Assembly: GCA_018058425.1 (NCBI GenBank)
Contig: JAGOZX010000032.1
Location: 1-32,745, forward strand
Direction of reading: 5' to 3'
DNA length: 32,745 nucleotides
DNA from: Sebaldella sp.
GTDB taxonomy: Bacteria; Fusobacteriota; Fusobacteriia; Fusobacteriales; Leptotrichiaceae
Shown: one piece after another, positions 15,814 through 24,330 of the stretch
Layout: every line of letters starts with the position of its first letter
Position numbering within the stretch: position 1 is the stretch's first letter
Position numbers and translations under genes: made by a program
The notes under the pieces: model-generated
Seen by the model: the letters and a program-made list of their open reading frames with translations, nothing else
Databases searched by the model: none
Told to the model about the DNA's origin: nothing

Positions 15814-16209
15814 TTAACTTACTCCTTCTTCAGTTATTTCTTCCAAATTTATCAAACAAGCCTTCTTTTCATCAATATAAGTGAAAGTTTTTTCTTTTTC
15901 AAAAAATATTTCTTCTGTTTGTATGTCAAATATATCCAGAAGATTGGTAATCAATATAGCAAATTCATTTGTTCTATATCTAATAAAAATAACAGCATTT
16001 TTTTCTTCATTATCTAATCCATATTTATGTTCAAAATTATACACTGGAATAAATCTATTTTCAAGTTCAATAATACCCAGATACTCTTCTCCTATCGCTG
16101 GAAGTTTATAAAATTTAGTAGTATTTTTTATTTTCAAAATATATTTCAAATCCACTCCATATAAACACCCTGATATTTCAAATATAAGATACTTATCTAT
16201 TTTACTCAT
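15814..16209 (-). CDS. CheW-like coupling protein (131 aa)
   Basis: A single CheW domain: YLIFEISGCLYGVDLKYILKI at the start, then the signature LPAIGEEYLGIIELENRFIPVYNF, which aligns with the 'LP--P-Y--G-I-LRG--IPV-DL' core. The arginine usually found in that core (LRG) is replaced by LEN. CheW bridges MCP tips to CheA P5 in signalling arrays. Here it lies immediately after two receptor genes and overlaps the first by 8 bases, so its partners are most likely the products of this operon. It is slightly shorter than E. coli CheW (167 aa). No other domain is fused to it. Confidence 0.85.
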   Translation of the reverse strand: MSKIDKYLIFEISGCLYGVDLKYILKIKNTTKFYKLPAIGEEYLGIIELENRFIPVYNFEHKYGLDNEEKNAVIFIRYRTNEFAILITNLLDIFDIQTEEIFFEKEKTFTYIDEKKACLINLEEITEEGVS

Positions 16210-17986
16210 TATTCCTCTTTTCTAGAAAATCATTTACTTTAATAATTTCTCTAAAAAATATATTTAATTCATTTATTAACTTAATATTCGTAGTTAATTT
16301 TTCTTTTCCATTTATAATTAATGTTTCTAATTCACTAAATGTTTTATTTAACTCATATTCTTCTACATTTTCTAAATTTACATTTTCATAAAGCATTTTT
16401 ACATTCCCATCTATTATTTTTACCTCAGTCTGTAACTTATTTATTTTTGTTATTGTTAAATCCATAACTTGGTTTCCCTTAGCTATTCTCTCTGTTACAC
16501 TATGACTTATTTCTTTTGCTCTATTAGAAATTTCCAAAATCAATATAGAAAGATTTCTAATTTCTTCTGCTATAATAGAATAACTCTCCCCATATTCTGA
16601 TACTCTTTCAGCTTCTTTTCTGGCATTTAAAGATAATAGGTTTGTTCTATCTGATATTAAGTTTATGTTATCTATCATTTCCTCGATACTTACACTACTT
16701 TCATTCAACTTTTGGAAATTTCTTCTCAAACTTTCTGTCATTAATGTTATGTTTTTATTCTCTTTTACAATATGTTCACATTCTTTTATTAACTTACCTA
16801 ATTCTACTGAATTTATCTCTGATAACCCTATCAATTTTGTAACTTCTTGCTTTATATTCCCCATTTTTTGCTGTTCTTCACCTAGTATTTTATAATTCAA
16901 AGCTTGATTTTTACTTAATTCATAAGTTTTATCCGAAATTATTTTAATATTTTTATCTATTACTTTAGATTTATTATTTATCTTTTTTGAAAAGTAATCA
17001 AACTTTTCATCCATACTTTCTAGTTCATCATTTTCATCAAGAAGTTCTGAATTTTTATCCAAACCTATTATCCTATTTATACTTTGCCTATATTTTGTAA
17101 TTTGTGTAATAAACATCTTTTGAAAGAAAAATAAAAGTAAAATAAATAATATCATTGGTAGAAACAAACAAAGAGCCAGAGGTATAAAAAGATCTTTAAA
17201 TAATTTTTTATAATAATTTATTTCCAAATCTTGTGTCATCACATAAACTTTATCTACTTCAAGTTTTTGATATCTAAATTTTGTTTTTTGATTATTTGAT
17301 TTTAATGTGAAATCTCCTTCTAAATCTTTTAGAGTATTATTATTTGTAATATTATATAAATTATAAAAAGATGCTCCACTTATATTACTGTTGGTAGATA
17401 ATATTTCTCCTGTATTTTTCACTAAGTAAAACCTGTCTCTGCTATTTTCTATTCCCAATGTATTAAAATAATCCTGTGAAACTGTAATTCCTATTATTTT
17501 TTGATCTAAATTGTTATTTTTTATTATTTTTATAAAAGTAATAACATTCTTATTAGAAACTTTATCTAAATACGGATTTGAAATAAAAAACTCTATATTA
17601 TTATCTTTTAGATTATCAAATATTTTATTTAATTCATTGTTCTTACTTTCTTCTATTATTTTTACTCCTGAAAGAGAATCTATATAAAATATATCCTCGT
17701 ATTCAATGTTTATTTTCTTCAAAAAATTTATACTCTCTGAAATTTTAGCAGTATCAATAGCTTTCAAACTTCTTGTCTCATCTGCTAATACATCAATATT
17801 TCCACTAATATTTTCAATTTTATTCTCATAAACTTGCTCTAATTTTTTTAGACTTTCCTCTTTTTCTGAAATATACTGTTTTTTATATGCTGTATAAGTA
17901 TTTAGTTCAAATAAAATTATAAAAAGAAATAGTGGAAAAAAGAATACTGAAAATGTCCAAACTAATAATCTATTTTTTAATTTCAT
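16202..17986 (-). CDS. MCP-type chemoreceptor with dCACHE-like sensor (594 aa)
   Basis: TM1 (about residues 9-28) and TM2 (about 266-290) bracket a periplasmic region of about 235 residues, probably a dCACHE-like sensor. Behind TM2 is a long cytoplasmic helical part with a recognisable MCP hairpin tip at about 441-477: INLISDRTNLLSLNARKEAERVS and IIAEEIRNL. The Glu, Arg and Glu that in Tsr-type tips contact CheW/CheA or the trimer partner (E-A-x-R-x-x-E) are conserved here. The usual ALNAAIEAARAGE is altered to SLNARKEAERVSE. It overlaps the preceding receptor by 17 bases and the CheW gene by 8, which indicates translational coupling. Its ligand is unknown. No pentapeptide for CheR/CheB is seen at the C-terminus. 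Confidence 0.85.
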   Translation of the reverse strand: MKLKNRLLVWTFSVFFFPLFLFIILFELNTYTAYKKQYISEKEESLKKLEQVYENKIENISGNIDVLADETRSLKAIDTAKISESINFLKKINIEYEDIFYIDSLSGVKIIEESKNNELNKIFDNLKDNNIEFFISNPYLDKVSNKNVITFIKIIKNNNLDQKIIGITVSQDYFNTLGIENSRDRFYLVKNTGEILSTNSNISGASFYNLYNITNNNTLKDLEGDFTLKSNNQKTKFRYQKLEVDKVYVMTQDLEINYYKKLFKDLFIPLALCLFLPMILFILLLFFFQKMFITQITKYRQSINRIIGLDKNSELLDENDELESMDEKFDYFSKKINNKSKVIDKNIKIISDKTYELSKNQALNYKILGEEQQKMGNIKQEVTKLIGLSEINSVELGKLIKECEHIVKENKNITLMTESLRRNFQKLNESSVSIEEMIDNINLISDRTNLLSLNARKEAERVSEYGESYSIIAEEIRNLSILILEISNRAKEISHSVTERIAKGNQVMDLTITKINKLQTEVKIIDGNVKMLYENVNLENVEEYELNKTFSELETLIINGKEKLTTNIKLINELNIFFREIIKVNDFLEKRNNE

Positions 17987-19859
17987 ATTCTTCTCCTGTT
18001 CTATTAGAATTTATTTTATATTCATTCATCATAGAATCAATAATTTCCAAACTCTCTTCTAGTTTTTTCAACTCATAAATTTCTTTTGTTAGAATATCTT
18101 GATTAGTTAATATTTCTTTTCTCAGCTCTTCTATATCAGGAGAAAAGTTCCCTAAGTTTTCTTTATTTTCTACATATTTTATGATTTCTTTTTCATGACT
18201 TTTCCTTATACTTGTAAGCCTTTCAGAAAATGCCAACCCGTAGTCTGCAATTAAGTTTAAAGACTTATTTTTTATCTGAAAATCTAGTTTTTCCTTTTTT
18301 AAAATTGATTTTATTTCCTCTGATAAAAACTTCACTCTATTTGCTAAATGCCTTATTTCCTTTGAGCTCTCTTCAAAATCAGTTATATTATTAGAATTAC
18401 CATACATTTCAATGGTAGAATTTAATCCAAATACATTTATTTGAAAAGATATCTTATTAATTTCATTTGTTAATTTTTCGATTTCATCTCCATTTTCTCT
18501 TTCACTAGAAAATTTTTCTTTTAAAATATTAATATTTCTTCCTACATCCAACAGCTCCATCTGAGTTGCTGTATTTAACTTATGGTTCTTCATCATTAAA
18601 TTATATACCTTATCAAAGCTATTTTGATTACTTTGAAGTTGAGAGCTTATATTCGCTACCTTTGTTTCTTTAGTCAAATTATTTTTTAGTAAGCTGCTTG
18701 ACATGTTAATTGAATTTTCTACTAAACCAACTGTAAAATTAGTCTTCTTCTTAACATCTAATATTAATTCTGAATAACTTTTTACTACTCTATTATAATT
18801 TTCAATTAAATAACCATCATTCTCCTTACCATTTCCATTTCTAATTCTCGTTAATTTTTTCTTACTTATATCAAGAAGAGATTTATCAATTTTACTAATC
18901 GGCTTTTCTAATTTATTTTTCAAAAGAATATAAAGAATACCTATACTTGCTATATTTAAAAGTATTATTATCCAAATATATTTTTGATAAAATTCTATAT
19001 TCCCAATTCTTGATACATATTTTTTCATGATAAATATATTTTTATTATCTAGTTTATAATATGAATAAAGTTCTCTTTTCTCTTTTGGGTCTACAAATAG
19101 TCCTGATATAGAATCATCAGCCTGTATTCCTTTCATCATTAATAGAAAGTCATTGTCATCTATTTTTTTTATTTTCTTTGATTTTATTTCTAAATTATTA
19201 GTAAAAAGGATATTATTCTCAGAATCCACCAAATAATATTCAGTTCCTGAATTACCATTTAAAGTCAGTAATTCTTCTTCTAACTTATTATAATCCATGG
19301 CTAAAATCACAGTTCCCTTTATTTTATCATTAACATAAATATTTTTATGATAAAATGCTACATTTGTATCCCATGATTTCACATATACTGGTATTTTCCA
19401 TCCAAATTCTCTGATCCTTTCTTCTTCTACACTGTTCTTTATTTCATCTATATTTTCGCTTGATAAATTATCATTATATTTATTTTGCATTTTATCAAAA
19501 TACATTGAATTTATGTATTCAGAACCATTTATATTAAATTCATAATATCCACCTATTAGATTAGTTGTTATTAAAACATTGTACAGCTCATCATCTAATA
19601 TTTTTTTCTCTTCCTCTAAATTATCAGTTATAGTACGGTTTTTTACACTTGTTAAAAAAATATCTCCTAGTATTTCCACACTATTCATACTTTTTTCTAG
19701 TCTTGTCCCTAACAAACTAGCCTTATATCTTAAATTTTCTTCGTTCTCTCTAAGATACATATCATTTCTATCAGACAAACTTAAAGCTATAATTACTGTT
19801 TCCAATATTACAATAACCAGTATTATATAAAAAAAGAGCTTAAAATTTATTTTTTTCAA
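17970..19859 (-). CDS. Degenerate MCP-like receptor with dCACHE-like sensor (629 aa)
   Basis: TM1 is at about residues 8-28 and TM2 at about 295-313. Between them lies a sensor region that includes WKIPVYVKSWDTNVAFYHKNIY, a pattern typical of dCACHE domains. A HAMP-like KPISKIDKSLLDIS follows TM2. The cytoplasmic part is helical. Where the MCP tip is expected (about 467-505) it reads INKISFQINVFGLNSTIEMYGNSN: the QTNLLALNAAIEA core is only half kept, and the key Arg and second Glu after it are replaced by Gly and Asn. It may be a helper receptor that cannot contact CheA/CheW in the normal way. The start is a TTG within a TTGA overlap with the upstream gene's stop, with GGAGG nine bases before it. 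Confidence 0.8.
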   Translation of the reverse strand: MKKINFKLFFYIILVIVILETVIIALSLSDRNDMYLRENEENLRYKASLLGTRLEKSMNSVEILGDIFLTSVKNRTITDNLEEEKKILDDELYNVLITTNLIGGYYEFNINGSEYINSMYFDKMQNKYNDNLSSENIDEIKNSVEEERIREFGWKIPVYVKSWDTNVAFYHKNIYVNDKIKGTVILAMDYNKLEEELLTLNGNSGTEYYLVDSENNILFTNNLEIKSKKIKKIDDNDFLLMMKGIQADDSISGLFVDPKEKRELYSYYKLDNKNIFIMKKYVSRIGNIEFYQKYIWIIILLNIASIGILYILLKNKLEKPISKIDKSLLDISKKKLTRIRNGNGKENDGYLIENYNRVVKSYSELILDVKKKTNFTVGLVENSINMSSSLLKNNLTKETKVANISSQLQSNQNSFDKVYNLMMKNHKLNTATQMELLDVGRNINILKEKFSSERENGDEIEKLTNEINKISFQINVFGLNSTIEMYGNSNNITDFEESSKEIRHLANRVKFLSEEIKSILKKEKLDFQIKNKSLNLIADYGLAFSERLTSIRKSHEKEIIKYVENKENLGNFSPDIEELRKEILTNQDILTKEIYELKKLEESLEIIDSMMNEYKINSNRTGEEYEIKK

Positions 19860-20920
19860 AATTGGTATCCTCCATACTCTATATTGTAGTTCTCTTTTAA
19901 ATACTCTAAAAACTGTAATCCATAAAAGTCACACTTATCTTTAAATAAGATATCTCTTATCTCTCTATCATTAATTACTTCTCTTATTCTTTGTTTTATT
20001 TTATTTAAATTTTCTTTTTTCATATCCAATAAAATCAAAATTCTAGAATCTCTTTCATTAAATCTTTTAAATGTCACCAACTCTAAATCTCCTAGATATT
20101 TATCAAATAGAATATCTGATATAATTACCTCATCATCTTCTATAATATAACTATCAATTAAGTTATAATAACACACACTATCTAACAAGTTAAAATTTTC
20201 TTTTATTTCTTTTGGAATTTCATTTTTATTTTCTTTATAATAAAATTTTATATTATAAATGCTTTCGGATTCACCTATCTTAGTTATATTTATCTTTTTT
20301 ATAGCATTATCCATGTAGTTCTCTATTATTTCATCAAAGTTGCTAATTTCTTCATTTAATTTAAAATCTAAAATAAAGTAATCATATTCTTCATTTGATA
20401 AATCTTGTGGAGTATAATTATATGGATTTCCATATTGTTTTAAAAAATCTAAAAAAATATTTCTTGTTAGAAAAAATAACGGCTTTGTCTTATCTAATAT
20501 TATCTTTATATAATAATATCTTTTCTTTTCATTTAACTTTAAAATAATATTTTCAAAAAAAGATATATGATCATCTAACTTACCATACTCATTTAAGACA
20601 GTTTGTGGTCTTTCTTCATTTTTTTCTGATACTTGTAATGCCTTTAGTAAATCTGTTAAACAATCAAGTAAATCATACTTATATTCATAAAAAAGAACTT
20701 TTTCCTTTTCCATTATTTGAAAAAACTTTTTTAAAGTTGAAGTTAAAATAGAAACTTTTTTATCCTTCACTAAAAAACTACTGTTTTCAATTCTATTCAT
20801 AAGCCTTATATCGTCTCTAAAATCAATATTTTCTACTTGGTCTATCTTTACTATTCTTTTTATGACTTCTTCTACTACTAGTCTATTTCTTTTATAATAA
20901 TCCTGAAACTTATTCACCAT
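19856..20920 (-). CDS. Unknown 354-aa protein with an HPt-like N-terminus lacking the phosphohistidine
   Basis: I do not recognise the full protein. Residues about 34-98 form a helical stretch (RLMNRIENSSFL, then TSTLKKFFQIMEKEK, then LLDCLTDLLKAL) that follows the pattern of a CheA P1/HPt domain, where 'FR--H-IKGNS-FL' is followed by two more helices. The phospho-accepting His is replaced by Asn or Arg, depending on a one-residue gap. The rest (about 140-354) is alpha/beta with many acidic and lysine residues and no clear match. It has no signal peptide or membrane segment. It lies between the CheA-like gene and the receptors, overlapping the next gene by four bases. The HPt relation is an inference from pattern and context and needs structural comparison. 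Confidence 0.6.
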   Translation of the reverse strand: MVNKFQDYYKRNRLVVEEVIKRIVKIDQVENIDFRDDIRLMNRIENSSFLVKDKKVSILTSTLKKFFQIMEKEKVLFYEYKYDLLDCLTDLLKALQVSEKNEERPQTVLNEYGKLDDHISFFENIILKLNEKKRYYYIKIILDKTKPLFFLTRNIFLDFLKQYGNPYNYTPQDLSNEEYDYFILDFKLNEEISNFDEIIENYMDNAIKKINITKIGESESIYNIKFYYKENKNEIPKEIKENFNLLDSVCYYNLIDSYIIEDDEVIISDILFDKYLGDLELVTFKRFNERDSRILILLDMKKENLNKIKQRIREVINDREIRDILFKDKCDFYGLQFLEYLKENYNIEYGGYQF

Positions 20921-20985
20921 TATTTTTTTCCAATCTTTTAAACTTTTATATGATTTCCCAACAATTCAACGATTTAAAAATATTT

Positions 20986-22431
20986 TTACTTCATCAAGAA
21001 AAATTTATTCTTACTAACCTTTTTTACATCCAAAATCAAAACTATTTCTTCATTTTTTAAAACTGCTGCTCCTAAAAATGAATTATATAACTTATTCTTT
21101 ATATTTATTTTTCTTGGAACTAACTCCTCTATTTCTCCTACATAGTCTACTAAAAAGATATACTTCTCACTACTTATATTTAATATTATCCCATAATTTG
21201 GTATTTTTTGTTTATTTTCTAAAAATTCATCTGGTATCTTTAAAACTGGATAATCTATATTCTCAAGTGAATAGTACATGTAATCTGAGATATATGAGAA
21301 GTTTTTCTTCTCTATTTTTATAGTTTTTTCCACTGAACTAAACGGAAATGCATAGTTTATATCCCCTGCTTTTACTAATAAACTTTCTGTTAGTATAAAA
21401 CTAAGAGGTATTCTAACAGTAATTGTAGTAAACTTACTTTTTTCACTTTCTACCTTTATGCTCCCGCCTAATTCATCAACTGTATTATAAAAATTAGATA
21501 AAGTCAAATCTCTTTCTATATTTTCATCCTTTTTATTAGTTAATGACATCTCTGGTTTAAAAATTGTATTTAATATCTCATCTTTTGTATAATTCTTATT
21601 TTTATCAATTAATCCAGATTTTTCTGCTCTTTGATAAATTTCTACCTCATCTATTCCCTGACCATCATCAGTCATTTCTACAACTATTTCCCCGAATTCT
21701 TGTTTGAAAATTAGATTTAGCTGACCTCTTTTATCTTTCTCATAAAGTTGTCTTTCTTCCCTAGATTCAATCCCATATAAAATAGAATTTACAAAAACAT
21801 TTATTATGTGATCCTTTATTTTATTAAATATATACTTATCTATATTTATCTTCAAACCTTTAACTATAAATCTTATTTCCTTATTTAAAATTTTAGAATA
21901 ATCTAATATCAATAATTCTATTTTTTTTACTTCTTCTCTTAAGTCTACAACTCTCGAATTTATAATAATTTTATTTATATTTTCTCTATATTTACTAATC
22001 TGATTGATAATCTCTTCAAATTCATCTCGTTTTTCAAATAAGATATGTTTTTTAAAACTTTCTAAATTATTTTGTATCAAAACAATATTAGCAGTTTGAT
22101 CAAGTATATTATTTAATTTTGATATTTTTATTTCCACAAAATCGCTTTCTTTCTCACTTTCATCTAAATAAGAAATATTATACTTTTGAATAAAATTATA
22201 CTTATTTATAATTTTCTCTAATTTAGCAGGATTATCTAAATATAATGCATAATTTAGCTTCATATTTATTTTTTCTGGATTAAAATTATCAAAAATATTA
22301 TCTTCTAAAAATATATACTTTTTGTAAGTTATTTGAAAGTTTTCTTCTATCTCTTTTTCTAAAAATTCATAATCATTTAAATTTTTGTCTTCTTTAAAAT
22401 ATATATCTAAAATATTTTCTATATTTTCCAT
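20986..22431 (-). CDS. CheA-like protein without HPt domain and with a degraded ATP lid (481 aa)
   Basis: Residues about 35-90 may be a P2-like domain. FVEIKISKLNNILDQTANIV (about 98-117) matches the P3 dimerisation helix of CheA ('V-V---LD-LM---GELV'). The P4 ATPase follows: N box HIINVFVNSILYGIES with Asn215, G1 box DDGQGID (255-261), and IFKPEMSL in place of IF-PGFST. The G2 box that normally reads SGRGVGMDVV is replaced by an ERDLTLSNF stretch before DELGGSIKVES. A complete CheW-like P5 domain occupies about 345-475. There is no N-terminal HPt with a phosphohistidine. So ATP may still bind, but normal autophosphorylation seems unlikely. It is the first gene of the operon. Confidence 0.85.
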   Translation of the reverse strand: MENIENILDIYFKEDKNLNDYEFLEKEIEENFQITYKKYIFLEDNIFDNFNPEKINMKLNYALYLDNPAKLEKIINKYNFIQKYNISYLDESEKESDFVEIKISKLNNILDQTANIVLIQNNLESFKKHILFEKRDEFEEIINQISKYRENINKIIINSRVVDLREEVKKIELLILDYSKILNKEIRFIVKGLKINIDKYIFNKIKDHIINVFVNSILYGIESREERQLYEKDKRGQLNLIFKQEFGEIVVEMTDDGQGIDEVEIYQRAEKSGLIDKNKNYTKDEILNTIFKPEMSLTNKKDENIERDLTLSNFYNTVDELGGSIKVESEKSKFTTITVRIPLSFILTESLLVKAGDINYAFPFSSVEKTIKIEKKNFSYISDYMYYSLENIDYPVLKIPDEFLENKQKIPNYGIILNISSEKYIFLVDYVGEIEELVPRKINIKNKLYNSFLGAAVLKNEEIVLILDVKKVSKNKFFLMK

Positions 22432-22450
22432 ATTTCACCACTCAAATTTT

Positions 22451-22456
22451 ATTATA
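22451..22456 (-). promoter_or_regulatory. Possible -10 for the chemosensory-type operon
   Basis: A perfect TATAAT on the minus strand lies 20 bases before the CheA-like ATG at 22431. The -35 is not convincing: TTGAAA occurs at 22480-22485 but with a 23-base spacer. A further promoter upstream cannot be excluded. Confidence 0.35.
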
Positions 22457-22665
22457 AGTGTACCTCATTTATTGTTTTTTTTCAAGGTGTTGTTCTTATA
22501 AAACAATTCTTAGGTAACAACTAAGGAAAGTAAAGCTGTGTCTAAGATATAAACCCTTTGTTATTTTGAAGTATCTCTAATATTTACTAACATTCTTAGA
22601 ATCTAAATTTCTTGTAATTTAAATAGTTTTCTCTAATCTCTCTCCTCTATTTCCCCACTAACTCA

Positions 22666-22694
22666 TTGAAAGTGCACATCAAAAGTGCTATAAT
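22666..22694 (+). promoter_or_regulatory. Promoter of trpS
   Basis: TTGAAA, a 17-base spacer and a perfect TATAAT make this the strongest promoter match in the window. Transcription would start near 22701, leaving a leader of about 25 bases with the GGAGG ribosome site. There is no room for a T-box or leader peptide. Confidence 0.8.
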
Positions 22695-22726
22695 TATTTA
22701 AAACATTTAATACTTTGGAGGTTATA

Positions 22727-23701
22727 ATGAGAAGTTTATCTGGAATACAACCAAGTGGAGTACTTCATATTGGAAATTATTTTGGTGCTATTAAACAATT
22801 TATAAATTTACAGGACGAATATGAAGGATTTTATTTTTTAGCTGATTATCACGCACTTACTTCATTACCAAATGGAGAAGACTTAAGAAATAATACTATA
22901 AGCGCTATATTAGATTATCTTGCATGCGGCTTAGATCCTGAAAAGTCTACACTTTTTTTACAGTCTGATGTTCCTGAACACACAGAGTTATCATGGATTC
23001 TATCAAACATTACCCCTGTGGGTCTTCTTGAACGTGGTCATTCATATAAAGATAAAGTAGCAAAAGGTATAAAATCAAATGCTGGTCTGCTTACTTATCC
23101 AATTCTTATGGCTTCAGATATTTTAATTTACGATACGGATATAGTTCCAGTAGGAAAAGATCAAAAACAACATTTAGAAATGACTAGAGACATAGCAATA
23201 AAATTTAATGAACACTATAATAAAGAAGTTTTTAGGCTTCCTAAAGAGAAAATTTTAGAAGATTTAGCTGTTGTTCCTGGTACTGATGGAGAAAAAATGA
23301 GTAAGTCATATAAAAACGTCATTAATATGTTTATGCCTGAAAAAGAATTAAAAAAACAGGTTATGAGCATTGTTACAGACTCTATTCCATTAGAAGAAGC
23401 AAAGGATCCTGAAAATAATATTACTAAATTATTCTCATTATTTGCGACTAAAGAAGAGTTAGAAACTATGAAAAATAACTTTTCAAATGGAAATTATGGT
23501 TATGGGCAAGGAAAAACAGAATTATATAATAAAATTTTGGAATATTTTGGCCCATATAGACAAAAGAGAGAAGAACTGGCTAAGAATATGGACTATGTAG
23601 AAAAAACTTTAAAAAAAGGTGCTGAAAAGGCTCGTGATATTGCTGATAAAAAAGTAAGAGAAGTTAGAAAAATAGTAGGACTAATGGGAAGAAATTATTA
23701 A
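22727..23701 (+). CDS. trpS: Tryptophanyl-tRNA synthetase
   Basis: Class Ic synthetase that charges tRNA-Trp. The HIGH-type signature is PSGVLHIGNYFGAI (about residues 8-21) and the KMSKS loop lies in DGEKMSKSYKNV. QSDVPEHTELSW and LTYPILMASDIL are also typical. At 324 residues it is of normal length for the bacterial enzyme. The ATG at 22727 is chosen because GGAGG ends five bases before it; the frame also allows a TTG at 22715, but that overlaps the ribosome site. It is the first gene of a plus-strand group and is followed 16 bases later by the EVE gene. Confidence 0.96.
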   Translation: MRSLSGIQPSGVLHIGNYFGAIKQFINLQDEYEGFYFLADYHALTSLPNGEDLRNNTISAILDYLACGLDPEKSTLFLQSDVPEHTELSWILSNITPVGLLERGHSYKDKVAKGIKSNAGLLTYPILMASDILIYDTDIVPVGKDQKQHLEMTRDIAIKFNEHYNKEVFRLPKEKILEDLAVVPGTDGEKMSKSYKNVINMFMPEKELKKQVMSIVTDSIPLEEAKDPENNITKLFSLFATKEELETMKNNFSNGNYGYGQGKTELYNKILEYFGPYRQKREELAKNMDYVEKTLKKGAEKARDIADKKVREVRKIVGLMGRNY

Positions 23702-23717
23702 ATAAAGAAGGTATTCT

Positions 23718-24149
23718 ATGAAAAATAAACGTTTTTGGATTGGTGTTGCCTCGAAAAATCATGTTTTAAAAGGAGTTGACGGAGGATTTAGTCAACTCTG
23801 TCATGGCAAGGCAGCACCTTTAAAAAGAATGAGTAAAGGTGACTGGATTGTATATTATTCCTCAAAAGAAGATATTTCTGATAAAAAGCCTTATCAATTT
23901 TTTACTGCTGTAGGTGAAATAATTGATGACGAAATATACCAATTTGATATGGGAAATGACTTTGTTCCCTTTAGAAGAAATGTTAAATTTCATGACTGCT
24001 TAGAAACTGATATAAAGCCCTTAGTTCCAAAACTTTCTTTTATAGAAGATAAGAAACATTGGGGCTATTCTTTTAGATACGGGTTTTTAGAAATTACCAG
24101 AGCAGATTTTATCATTATTTGGAAAGCAATGAAAGTAAAGTATGAATAA
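23718..24149 (+). CDS. EVE-domain protein (UPF0310-like, 143 aa)
   Basis: The protein is a single EVE domain: FWIGVASKNHVLKGVDGGFSQLCHGK at the start, then PLKRMSKGDWIVYYS and a central 'FTAVGEI' strand, with WGYSFRYGFLEI near the end. EVE domains are PUA-like folds thought to recognise modified bases in DNA or RNA and are often linked to restriction or RNA-modification systems. No restriction gene is adjacent here; it simply follows trpS by 16 bases, probably on the same transcript. The ribosome site is a modest AGAAGG. The ligand is unknown. Confidence 0.9.
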   Translation: MKNKRFWIGVASKNHVLKGVDGGFSQLCHGKAAPLKRMSKGDWIVYYSSKEDISDKKPYQFFTAVGEIIDDEIYQFDMGNDFVPFRRNVKFHDCLETDIKPLVPKLSFIEDKKHWGYSFRYGFLEITRADFIIIWKAMKVKYE

Positions 24150-24217
24150 TGCATAAGATAAGAAGTTTAAAAATTCTAAAGTATTTCCTTAATTAATAAA
24201 AACTAGAAAATTTAGTA

Positions 24218-24277
24218 AGACAGAGCCTAATATTAGTATTTTAAGTAGTTTATTAACTACAACTTAGAACTCTGTCT
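24218..24277. other. Structured intergenic element upstream of the methionine synthase genes
   Basis: AGACAGAG (24218-24225) pairs perfectly with CTCTGTCT (24270-24277). Inside are a GTAGTT-TATT-AACTAC hairpin (24245-24260) and a palindrome CTAATATTAG (24227-24236). The arrangement suggests a branched RNA or cruciform. No T run follows, so it is not an ordinary terminator. It resembles no SAM or cobalamin riboswitch that I know. It could also be a degraded short repeat element. Confidence 0.5.
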
Positions 24278-24330
24278 CTAAATAAATAATCATAATTAAA
24301 AATATTCTAAAAAAATTGGAGGTTACTTTC

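Noticed and set aside
16642..16895. Short plus-strand hydrophobic reading frames inside the receptor genes
   Set aside because: They arise from the complement of lysine- and asparagine-rich AT codons, which reads as Phe, Leu and Ile; no start signals support them.
22432..22726. A T-box leader for trpS, and a CTTAG-7-CTAAG hairpin at 22509-22525
   Set aside because: The strong promoter at 22666-22694 leaves a leader of about 25 bases, too short for a T-box, and no T-box sequence is seen. The hairpin is short, has no T run and lies outside the trpS transcript.
24150..24330. A SAM (S-box) or cobalamin riboswitch before the methionine synthase genes
   Set aside because: None of the conserved core sequences is present; only the unexplained palindromic element is seen, and it is reported as such.
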